Of a DNA stretch of 6,683 bases, positions 1 to 6,683 are shown piece by piece. The stretch covers positions 1 to 6,683 of the forward strand of contig JBEKOI010000235.1 in NCBI GenBank assembly GCA_049521915.1. The letters run 5' to 3'. Both the position numbers and the translations under genes were made by a program. The notes beneath the pieces are model-generated. The model had not been told where the DNA came from and searched no databases. It was given only the letters and a program-made list of their open reading frames with translations. This stretch comes from Bog-756 sp049521915. Its GTDB lineage: Bacteria; Actinomycetota; Acidimicrobiia; Acidimicrobiales; RAAP-2. Every line of letters begins with the position of its first letter. Position 1 is the stretch's first letter.

Positions 1-122
1 GCCAGGTCGACCACATCCAGCCCTGGGCCCTCGGCGGTCCCACCACCCAGGAGAACGGGCGGCTGCTGTGTCCACCCCACAACGGCCAACGCAACCAGCG
101 GCCGCCGCCGGCGGCGACCTGA
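1..122 (+). CDS. HNH endonuclease, C-terminal fragment (DUF222/13E12-like)
   Basis: This is the last 39 codons of a + strand gene that enters from the left edge (codon phase begins at base 3, TGA at 120-122). The peptide carries the conserved end of an HNH nuclease domain: DHIQPWALGG (metal-binding and catalytic Asp-His), then T-x3-EN with the central Asn, then LLCPPHN with the final His. This DHI-x-PW-x-x-GG-x-T spacing and the NGRLLC stretch resemble the HNH domains attached to DUF222 (13E12 repeat) in actinobacteria, which are numerous, often multicopy proteins of poorly known role. The expected N-terminal domain is outside the window, so the DUF222 assignment is an inference from the HNH part only. 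The end is a Pro/Ala-rich tail coded by a GC-only stretch. The gene converges on the LOG-family gene, with 16 bases between the stops. I see no start or regulatory site. Confidence 0.8.
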   Translation, partial: QVDHIQPWALGGPTTQENGRLLCPPHNGQRNQRPPPAAT

Positions 123-138
123 GTCGTCGGGCCGGCCG

Positions 139-1206
139 TCAGCCCTCCACGCCGGGAAGCTCATTGAGGAAATTGATCAACTGGCGGAGCCGGCCGTAGT
201 GGATCTTGTCGAACCGGAACACCAGGCGCGGGAGGTCGAGATGGTCGGCGTCGGCGCGCTCGGGCGGCAGGGGCTTCGACATCCGCATCGCCCCGCTGGC
301 CACGATGTCGCCGAACCGGTGGTTGAGGTCGGCCAGTGCAGCCCGGTCGGGCGCCACCTTGAGTCGCATCACCAGCAGGTCGCCGACCCAGCGGCACGAC
401 TGGTAGTTGCGGTAGAAACCGAGGATCTCGGCCGTGGCCTCGGTCACGTCGTCCGTGACCATGAACAGGGAACGGTCGTCGACCGAGACGAGGCCCCGGG
501 GTTCCACCTCCGACTGCAGGAAGTCGTCCCATTCCCGCCAGTAGGTGCCACCGGGAACGTCGAGCATGACCACCGGGGCCGGCTCCGCTTTCCCGGTCTG
601 CAGGAGGGTCAGGAGCTCGAACCCCTCGTCGAGGGTTCCGAACCCACCGGGCAGGACGACATACCCGTCGGACTCCTTGATGAGCATGAGCTTGCGGGTG
701 AAGAAGAACCGCATCTCGACGAGCTTGGGATCCTGGGCGATGAAGGAATTGGCGCCCTGCTCGAGGGGCAACCTGATGTTCACCCCGATCGACTTGTCCC
801 GGCCCGCACCCTCCATGCCCGCGGCCATGATGCCCGGCCCCGCTCCGGTGACCACCATCCAGTCGGCCTCGGCCATCGCCGCGGCCAGATCGCGGGTGCA
901 GCGGTAGGCCGGGTGGTCCGGTTGGGTGCGGGCGGAGCCGAAGATGGTCACCTTCATGCGCCGCCGGAAGGGCCGGAAGACCTGGAAGGCCTCGGCCATC
1001 TCGGCCAGCGCGGTGTCGGCAACCTTCAGATCGATCACGTCGGTGTGGTCGGCGGCCAGGGACGTGACCGTCTGCAACATCGACCGGTACAGGCGGGCCT
1101 GGCTCGTCGTGGTGCCGTCCGTGGTCAGCTCCTCGAGCAGCCGCGCCGCCGCGGACTCGACGGTGGCATCGGCCTGCGGTGCGGGGCCTTCCGTGGCCGG
1201 GCTCAT
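139..1206 (-). CDS. LOG/TIGR00730-family Rossmann protein, probable nucleotide 5'-monophosphate phosphoribohydrolase
   Basis: The 355-residue product has the LOG signature. It shows FGSAR at residues 89-93, the nucleotide-loop GAGPGIMAAG at 121-130 followed by E132-G-A, the active-site R171-K172 in FFFTRKLML, and PGGFGTLDE at 186-194 (the family's PGGxGTxxE). Family members hydrolyse the N-glycosidic bond of nucleoside monophosphates to give free base and ribose-5-phosphate; plant LOG proteins activate cytokinins this way. The cytosolic location is inferred from the absence of any signal peptide or membrane segment. The protein is longer than the usual ~190-residue LOG core. It has about 80 residues before the core and about 90 after it (from FYRNYQS at 264-270 to the end), including LPRLVFRFDKIHYGRLRQL at 325-343, which looks like a structured domain of long LOG subfamilies. 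It is the last gene of the operon, starting 10 bases after the fbiC stop. There is no clear Shine-Dalgarno sequence, so translation may depend on coupling. The true substrate is unknown. Confidence 0.9.
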   Translation of the reverse strand: MSPATEGPAPQADATVESAAARLLEELTTDGTTTSQARLYRSMLQTVTSLAADHTDVIDLKVADTALAEMAEAFQVFRPFRRRMKVTIFGSARTQPDHPAYRCTRDLAAAMAEADWMVVTGAGPGIMAAGMEGAGRDKSIGVNIRLPLEQGANSFIAQDPKLVEMRFFFTRKLMLIKESDGYVVLPGGFGTLDEGFELLTLLQTGKAEPAPVVMLDVPGGTYWREWDDFLQSEVEPRGLVSVDDRSLFMVTDDVTEATAEILGFYRNYQSCRWVGDLLVMRLKVAPDRAALADLNHRFGDIVASGAMRMSKPLPPERADADHLDLPRLVFRFDKIHYGRLRQLINFLNELPGVEG

Positions 1207-1216
1207 CTCGACGGGC

Positions 1217-3631
1217 TCAATTGGCGGCGGCGAGTGCTTCGGTCTGGCTGCTCGGGCCCGGGTCCCGCGCGTAGAGCGTCGTCCGCTGTGCCAGTGTCCG
1301 GCCCAAGGGGGCCACGATGGCCCGGAACTGCCCGGCGTCCATCATCTGGCCGTGGCTGGCGCCCGCGGCCCGCGAGATGTTCTCGTCCATGAGCGTGCCG
1401 CCGAGGTCGTTGACGCCGGCTCCGAGGATCTGGCGCACGCCGTCGGCGCCCATCTTCACCCAGCTGATCTGGATGTTGTCGATGGCGCCGCGGTAGGCGA
1501 TCCGCCCGACGGCATGCATGAGGAGGGTCTCGCGGAAGGTCGGCCCCCGGCGCGCCTTGCCGTTGAGGTAGATGGGGGTGGCCATGTGCACGAAGGGGAG
1601 CGGCACGAACTCGGTGAATCCGCCGGTCTCCAACTGCAGGTCGCGGGTCCGCACCAGGTGGCGGGCCCACGAGCGCGGCTGCTCCACCGCACCGAACATG
1701 ATGGTGACGTTGGACCGCAAGCCCACCGAGTGGGCCGTACGGTGGGCGAACAGCCACTCCTCGGTGTTGATCTTGTCGGGGCACAGGACGGCCCGCACCG
1801 GGTCGTCCAGGATCTCGGCGGCCGTACCCGGAAGGGTCTTGAGCCCGGCATCACGGAGCAGCGTCAGATAGTCGGCCAGTGGCATCTCCGAGCGCCGGGC
1901 TCCCTCGGTCACCTCCAACGCGGTGAAGCCGTGGATGTGGATGGTGGCCGAAGCCTCGCGCACCGCTTTGATGACCTCGAGGTAGTACCCACCGTCGAAT
2001 TTGGGATGGATCCCACCCTGGAGGCACACCTCGGTGGCGCCGAGCGCCTCGGCCTCCCTGACCCGGTCCGATATCTCGCTCAGCTCGAGCAGGTAGGGGG
2101 TACCGCGGAGGTTGAGCGAGAGCGGGCCCTTCGAGAAGGCGCAGAACTTGCACTTGAACGTGCAGACGTTGGTGTAGTTGATGTTTCGGTTGGCCACGTA
2201 GGTCACCTCGTCGCCGACCGCATGGCGACGGAGCTCGTCCGCCACCTGGGCCACCGACCTGACCTCGCCACCCCGGGCCGTGAACAGGGTGACGATCTCG
2301 TCCTCACCGACGGCCTGACCCAGCGCCACACCGGCCAGTACCTCGCCCACCGGGCTGCGGGTGCTGGACATGGTGACCACCGAAGGAGCGACGACCGCGG
2401 GAGCCCCGCTGGCGCCGGCCGGCTCCCCGTCAGCATCCGCCCCGGGTCCGAGCAGCAGCGGAGGAGGCACCTCCCCGCCCGAGCACCACGGATGGTCGCG
2501 TCCGAGACCTTCGGCATCGGATGCGTCGAGAACCGGGAATCGCAGACCCTCGGCCAGCCACTGCTCTGGATGCTGCGCGAACTCGGGATAGAGGGTGAGC
2601 CGGGGGGCCAGCGTGAACCCGGCCCCTTCGGTGGCCTGGCGCAGCATCCGGAGCGCCGGCCAGGCGCGCTCGGGGTTGACGTGGTCGGCGGTGACCGGCG
2701 AGACGCCGCCCCAGTCGTCGATCCCCGAATCCATCAGCGGGTCGAGGTCGTCGGAGAGATTGGGCGGTGCCTGCAGATGGATGTCCGAGGGGAGCACCAG
2801 CCGGGCCACGGCGATGGTCCACAGGAACTCGTCGGTCGGGCACGGTGCGGCACGGTGCATCGTCGTGCCCGGCTTGGGCAGGAAGTTCTGGATGATCACC
2901 TCCTGGACGTGGCCGTGGCGACCATGGCTGGATGCGATGGCCGCCAGGGCCTCCAGGCGGTCGGCGCGTGTCTCGCCGATGCCGACCAGCAGGCCGGTGG
3001 TGAAGGGGACCCGGGCCGTGCCGGCGGCCTCGAGGGTGGCGAGCCGCCGGGCCGGGGTCTTGTCCGGCGCAGCGCGGTGGGCGGCCAGGTCCGGGTTGAG
3101 CGACTCGATCATCATCCCCTGGCTGGCCGACACCTGGCGCAGCCGGGCCAGTGCCTCGCCGTCGAGGGCGCCGGCGTTGGCATGGGGCAGGAGGCCGGTC
3201 TCCTCCAGCACCGCCTGGCAGGCGACGGCCAGGTAGTCGATGGTGGACGTGTAACCGTGGCTCTCGAGCCATCGGCGCGCCACCGGATACCGATCCTCGG
3301 GTCCCTCCCCGAGCGTGAACAGCGCCTCGTGGCAGCCCGCGGCCCGACCGGCCCGGGCGATGTCCAGCACTTCTTCGATCGACAGGTAGGGGGAGTCCAA
3401 CCGGGCCGGTGCCTTGGCGAAGGTGCAGTAGCCGCACCGGTCGCGGCACAACATGGTGAGGGGGATGAACACCTTGGGCGAGAAGGTGATCCTGTTGCCG
3501 TGGGCCGCGTCACGAACCCCTCGGGCGAGGTCCTGCAGCAGGGGCAACGGCATGCCCAGCAGCTCCTCGTCGGTCAGGTGCGCCGGTGGCGCGGCAGAGG
3601 TCGCCGGGGTGGAGCCGGGGTCGGCGGGCAT
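1217..3631 (-). CDS. fbiC: Bifunctional FO synthase (7,8-didemethyl-8-hydroxy-5-deazariboflavin synthase, CofG-CofH fusion)
   Basis: FbiC joins two radical SAM enzymes that build FO, the chromophore of coenzyme F420, from L-tyrosine and 5-amino-6-ribitylaminouracil. With the start at 3631 it has 804 residues. The N-terminal CofG half has the 4Fe-4S motif CRDRCGYC (Cys 62, 66, 69), then FTLGEGPEDR and FTTGLLVGIGETR. The C-terminal CofH half has NRNINYTNVCTFKCKFC (Cys 490, 494, 497), CLQGGIHP, GTAAEILDD, GGFTEFVPLPFVH and NDLGGTLM. An Ala/Gly/Pro-rich linker (about 372-425) separates the halves. Length is somewhat below mycobacterial FbiC (about 856). The frame stays open to an upstream ATG at 3694 (825 residues), but that start lies inside pgl and has no Shine-Dalgarno sequence. 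The ATG at 3631 has AAGGTG six bases upstream and sits 31 bases after the pgl stop, so I prefer it. Both clusters and the downstream motifs are intact, so both activities are expected. The fused form is typical of actinobacteria. Confidence 0.95.
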   Translation of the reverse strand: MPADPGSTPATSAAPPAHLTDEELLGMPLPLLQDLARGVRDAAHGNRITFSPKVFIPLTMLCRDRCGYCTFAKAPARLDSPYLSIEEVLDIARAGRAAGCHEALFTLGEGPEDRYPVARRWLESHGYTSTIDYLAVACQAVLEETGLLPHANAGALDGEALARLRQVSASQGMMIESLNPDLAAHRAAPDKTPARRLATLEAAGTARVPFTTGLLVGIGETRADRLEALAAIASSHGRHGHVQEVIIQNFLPKPGTTMHRAAPCPTDEFLWTIAVARLVLPSDIHLQAPPNLSDDLDPLMDSGIDDWGGVSPVTADHVNPERAWPALRMLRQATEGAGFTLAPRLTLYPEFAQHPEQWLAEGLRFPVLDASDAEGLGRDHPWCSGGEVPPPLLLGPGADADGEPAGASGAPAVVAPSVVTMSSTRSPVGEVLAGVALGQAVGEDEIVTLFTARGGEVRSVAQVADELRRHAVGDEVTYVANRNINYTNVCTFKCKFCAFSKGPLSLNLRGTPYLLELSEISDRVREAEALGATEVCLQGGIHPKFDGGYYLEVIKAVREASATIHIHGFTALEVTEGARRSEMPLADYLTLLRDAGLKTLPGTAAEILDDPVRAVLCPDKINTEEWLFAHRTAHSVGLRSNVTIMFGAVEQPRSWARHLVRTRDLQLETGGFTEFVPLPFVHMATPIYLNGKARRGPTFRETLLMHAVGRIAYRGAIDNIQISWVKMGADGVRQILGAGVNDLGGTLMDENISRAAGASHGQMMDAGQFRAIVAPLGRTLAQRTTLYARDPGPSSQTEALAAAN
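2377..2381 (-). promoter_or_regulatory. Possible internal ribosome binding site for a free CofH domain
   Basis: Within fbiC, the - strand reads GGTGG, then five bases, then an in-frame ATG at 2371-2369 (Met 421 of the 804-residue product). The ATG lies at the linker/CofH boundary. The following residues (MSSTRSPVGEV...) look like the beginning of a stand-alone CofH. The motif is short and could occur by chance in GC-rich coding sequence, so this is only a candidate. Confidence 0.2.
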
Positions 3632-3637
3632 CGGCGA

Positions 3638-3643
3638 CACCTT
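3638..3643 (-). promoter_or_regulatory. Ribosome binding site deciding the fbiC start
   Basis: The - strand reads AAGGTG (one mismatch from AAGGAG), separated by six bases from the ATG at 3631-3629. It lies between the pgl stop codon (3665-3663) and the preferred fbiC start. It is the clearest Shine-Dalgarno-like site at any junction in this gene set, and it is the reason for choosing the shorter FbiC over the 825-residue version. Confidence 0.5.
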
Positions 3644-3662
3644 ACCGGAGGAGTCCGGCCCG

Positions 3663-4397
3663 CTAGTCGGGACGACCGCCGTCCCCGGCCGCATCGGCGT
3701 CGACCAGCCACAGCACCTCTCCGGCGGTGACCCGGGCCGCGGGCAGGTCGGCGCCGGCTGTCAGGCGGTTGAAGGCGTCGCGTTTCGATGACCCGGACAC
3801 CGTGAACACGACCAGTCGGGCCCGTGCGATCCCCGGCAGGGTGAGGGTGATCCGATCGTGGGGATTGTTGGCATTCGGGTCCCGATTGGCCACCACCTGC
3901 ACGGCGGGATCATCGACGGCGAGCGCCGCCGAGCCGGGGAAGAGGGAGGCGCAGTGCCCGTCGGGACCGAGCCCAAGGTGGACGAGGTCGAACCCGGTCA
4001 ACGGTTCGAGCTCCCCCTGGTAGGCGGACGCCGCCTCCTCCGGTGATCCCGACCGGTACATGGGATGGTCCGACCGCACCGGCCCGACGGTGTCGAGCAG
4101 CGTCTCGGTGATCATCCTGTGGTTGGAGTCCGGGTCGTCGGGCGGCACGCACCGCTCGTCGCCCAGGTAGATGTCGACGGTCGTCCAGTCGACCCGCCCG
4201 CGGCCTGTGGTTCCGCGCCCGGCGGCGTCCCGGTCCGGGGTGGTGAGCTCGGCCAGCCGCTGATAGCAGGCCTGGGCGGTCGGCCCTCCCGAGAGGAAGA
4301 GGGAGAATCCGCCGTCCCGGGCCCCGGCTGCCCGCTCGGCCACCAGGCGGGCGAAGGCATCGGGAACCGACGCCACCCGCTCGATCGTGCCGTTCAT
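3663..4397 (-). CDS. pgl: 6-phosphogluconolactonase (DevB/SOL type)
   Basis: Pgl hydrolyses 6-phosphoglucono-1,5-lactone to 6-phosphogluconate, the second step of the oxidative pentose phosphate pathway. The 244 residues match the usual bacterial length of about 230-260. Family motifs appear in order: LSGGPT at 35-40 (phosphate-binding loop), GDERCVPPDDPDSN at 79-92, LGLGPDGHCASLFPG at 141-155 with the catalytic-region D146 and H148, PHDRITLTLPGI at 179-190, and a C-terminal WLVDADAA. In the core motif, family members usually have Thr after the His (DGHTASLFP); here it is Cys149. A Gly/Arg/Asp-rich loop at about 55-69 appears to be a local low-complexity insertion. The ATG start at 4397 is 13 bases after the zwf stop, with no obvious Shine-Dalgarno sequence, which suggests coupling to zwf translation. 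The gene lies directly between zwf and fbiC, so the pathway context agrees with the motif-based call. Confidence 0.95.
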   Translation of the reverse strand: MNGTIERVASVPDAFARLVAERAAGARDGGFSLFLSGGPTAQACYQRLAELTTPDRDAAGRGTTGRGRVDWTTVDIYLGDERCVPPDDPDSNHRMITETLLDTVGPVRSDHPMYRSGSPEEAASAYQGELEPLTGFDLVHLGLGPDGHCASLFPGSAALAVDDPAVQVVANRDPNANNPHDRITLTLPGIARARLVVFTVSGSSKRDAFNRLTAGADLPAARVTAGEVLWLVDADAAGDGGRPD

Positions 4398-4410
4398 GGC
4401 CGGGACGTGT

Positions 4411-6038
4411 TCACTGGGGCAGCTCGGTCAGGCGGCCGCCGCTCAGTTCGAGGTCGATCTCCGGGTTGCGCCACTCGTCTCCCGAGCGTTCGACCAGGAG
4501 GTCGGCCATGTGCGGTCCCCACGTCCCGGCCGGGTAGGTGTGCAGGGCACCTCCCGGCTGCGACCATGCCTGCAGGTAGGGATCGACGATCCTCCAGGCC
4601 TGCTGCACCTCGTCGGAACGGATGAAGAGGGTGGCATCGCCCACCAGGGCATCGTGGATGAGGCGCTCGTACCCGTCGGCCGCTTCGACGCCGGCGAAGG
4701 CCTCGGCGTAGGAGAAGTCCATGGCCACCGAGCGGATGTGGAACTTCTCGCCGGGGACTTTGGCCCCGAACTCGAGGCTGATCCCCTCGTCGGGCTGGAT
4801 CCGGAGGATCAGCGTGTTCGGGCGCAGGTCCCGGCTGGCCCGGTGGTCGAAGAGCAGGAACGGCACCTGGCGGAAGGTGAGGGCCACCTCGGTGACCCGG
4901 GCCGGGAGGCGCTTCCCGGTGCGCACGTAGATGGGTACCCCGGCCCAGCGCCAGTTCTCCACCCGCAACCGGAGGGCGAGATAGGTCTCGGTCTGGCTCT
5001 CGGGGGAGACGTCGGCCTCCTGGCGGTAGCCGATCACCTTCTCCCCGTCGATGAAGCCCTCGCTGTACTGGGCCCGTACCGACTTGTCGACCGCCTCGTC
5101 CGGGGTCGGGATGTCGATGGCCTGCAGCAGCTTGACCTTCTCGTCGCGGATCCGGTCGGCGTCGGTGCTGGTGGGGGACTCCATCAAGGTGAGGGCGAGC
5201 ACCTGCATCACGTGGTTCTGCACGATGTCGCGCAGGGCGCCGGCGGTCTCGTAGAACCCGCCGCGGTGCTCCACGCCGAGACTCTCGGCTACGGTCACCT
5301 GCACCTGCTCGACGTAACGGCGGTTCCAGATGGGCTCGAAGATGGCGTTGGCAAAGCGCAGGGCCAACACGTTCTGCACGGTCTCCTTCCCCATGTAGTG
5401 GTCGATCCGGTAGATCTGGGGCTCGTCGAAGGCGGCATGCATCTGCTCGTCGAGGGCGAGGGCGCTGGCCAGGTCGCGGCCGTAAGGCTTCTCCACCACC
5501 ACCCGGGCGAAGGTCCCGCCATCGCCCGGGTGGGTGCAGGCGTGGGAGGCCAGCGCCCCGGCCACCAGCCCGAACACGCTCGGGATGGTGGCCAGATAGT
5601 AGAGCCGGTTGCCGGCGGTCCCGTCGACCCGGTCGGCTTCGTCGAGGTGCTCCTTCAGCCGGGCGAAGGTGTCGGGGGAGTCGTACTCTCCAGCGATGTA
5701 TTTGAATCGCCCGGTGAGCGCTCGCCACTTGGGACCTCCGTCCGGGGTGGCTTCGGCCACGTGGGTGCGGAAGTCGTCATCGTTCCACTCGGTCCGGGCC
5801 ACGCCGATGACGGTGAAACCGTCGTCGAGGACACCGCGGTCGGCCAGCCGGGCCAGGGCGGGAAGGATTTTTCTGGCCGTGAGGTCCCCGGAGGCGCCGA
5901 AGATGACCATCGCCGCCGGAGGCGCCTTGGACAGGACCTGGGGGAGCGCGCGACGCTTTCCCGGGGTCCGGTTCCCCTGGGTCTGAGCCTGGGTCTGAGC
6001 CTCGGTCTGGGCCGATACCTGATCGGTCGGTTCGGCGG

Positions 6039-6042
<4 letters not shown>
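4411..6042 (-). CDS. zwf: Glucose-6-phosphate 1-dehydrogenase
   Basis: This enzyme oxidises glucose-6-phosphate to 6-phosphoglucono-1,5-lactone with reduction of NAD(P)+, the entry to the oxidative pentose phosphate pathway. The 543-residue product has the dinucleotide-binding GASGDLTARK at 49-58, EKPYGRD at 184-190, the active-site RIDHYMGKE at 212-220 (His 215, Lys 219), and IVQNHVMQ at 273-280, whose His 277 corresponds to the second catalytic His of the family. The C-terminal half has the expected WAGVPIYVRTGKRL at 366-379. The open frame continues upstream to 6324, but that part is antisense-free shadow of gnd and not G6PD-like. The ATG at 6042 overlaps the gnd stop as ATGA, strongly supporting this start and translational coupling. 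The first ~40 residues are a non-conserved, Gln/Thr-rich extension made by a short DNA tandem repeat; this makes the protein slightly longer than the typical ~490-510. No opcA follows. Confidence 0.97.
5976..6011. repeat. Three-copy 12-bp tandem repeat inside the zwf 5' coding region
   Basis: On the + strand the unit CCTGGGTCTGAG occurs at 5976-5987 and again, identical, at 5988-5999. A third copy with two substitutions (CCTCGGTCTGGG) follows at 6000-6011. Because the unit is a multiple of three, it stays in frame and encodes AQTE-AQTQ-AQTQ at residues 11-22 of Zwf on the - strand. It could vary in copy number by replication slippage without breaking the frame. Confidence 0.9.

Positions 6043-6683
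<641 letters not shown>

Noticed and set aside
103..116. A perfect 14-bp GC-only palindrome near the end of the HNH gene, 23 bases after the LOG stop on the - strand, as a possible terminator.
   Set aside because: It has no separate loop beyond its own centre and no run of T on either side, and it is explained by Pro/Ala codons of the HNH tail. Not enough to call a terminator.
1..122. The HNH fragment as part of a mobile element or homing endonuclease.
   Set aside because: Only the last 39 codons are visible, there are no repeats or integrase/transposase genes beside it, and DUF222-type HNH genes are common ordinary residents of actinobacterial chromosomes.
199..1392. A 397-codon open frame on the + strand, antisense to the LOG gene.
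   Set aside because: Shadow of the LOG gene with no motif of its own, and it runs across a real gene boundary.
2841..2860. A 10-bp near-tandem duplication (CACGGTGCGG / CACGGTGCAT).
   Set aside because: Only two imperfect copies, lying in conserved CofG coding sequence, and the unit is not a multiple of three. Likely chance.
926..3730. A 934-codon open frame on the + strand, antisense to fbiC and the start of the LOG gene.
   Set aside because: It is a by-product of GC-rich third positions in the real - strand genes, which remove stops from the opposite frame. Its translation is Gly/Arg/His/Val-rich with no family motif, while the - strand gives two complete, unmistakable enzymes.

Overview
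The window is a GC-rich (roughly two-thirds G+C or more), densely packed bacterial chromosome segment. It suggests a high-GC actinobacterium, plausibly of the Acidimicrobiia type. The support is a fused CofG-CofH FO synthase (FbiC), a short NAD-type 6-phosphogluconate dehydrogenase next to a classical G6P dehydrogenase, an HNH endonuclease tail of the kind found in DUF222/13E12-repeat proteins, and codons that nearly always end in G or C. The taxonomic call is an inference; nothing in the window is diagnostic at genus level.

Layout: bases 1-122 hold the last 39 codons of an HNH endonuclease on the + strand. It converges, with 16 bases between the stop codons, on a five-gene set that fills the rest of the window on the - strand. 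Read in the direction of transcription (right to left), this set is gnd (6-phosphogluconate dehydrogenase, 5' end beyond the window), zwf (glucose-6-phosphate dehydrogenase), pgl (6-phosphogluconolactonase), fbiC (FO synthase, coenzyme F420 precursor) and a LOG/TIGR00730-family Rossmann protein. The gnd stop and zwf start overlap as ATGA, and the other junctions are 13, 31 (with the preferred fbiC start) and 10 bases. This is what a single polycistronic operon looks like. Its promoter must lie upstream of gnd, outside the window. No untranslated stretch exceeds about 30 bases, and I see no RNA genes, insertion sequences, CRISPR arrays or canonical terminators.

How the genes work together: zwf, pgl and gnd are the complete oxidative pentose phosphate branch, from glucose-6-phosphate to ribulose-5-phosphate plus reduced nicotinamide nucleotides. 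FbiC makes FO, the deazaflavin chromophore of F420, from tyrosine and 5-amino-6-ribitylaminouracil. The LOG protein probably cleaves nucleoside monophosphates to base and ribose-5-phosphate. The grouping places hexose-phosphate oxidation, pentose phosphate supply and deazaflavin cofactor synthesis under apparently common control. The assembly factor gene opcA, which lies between zwf and pgl in many actinobacteria, is not there.

I found no convincing evidence of a wholly new system. The points most worth a second look are the pairing of the pentose phosphate genes with fbiC, a possible internal start that would give a free CofH domain, and the conserved-looking C-terminal extension of the LOG protein.
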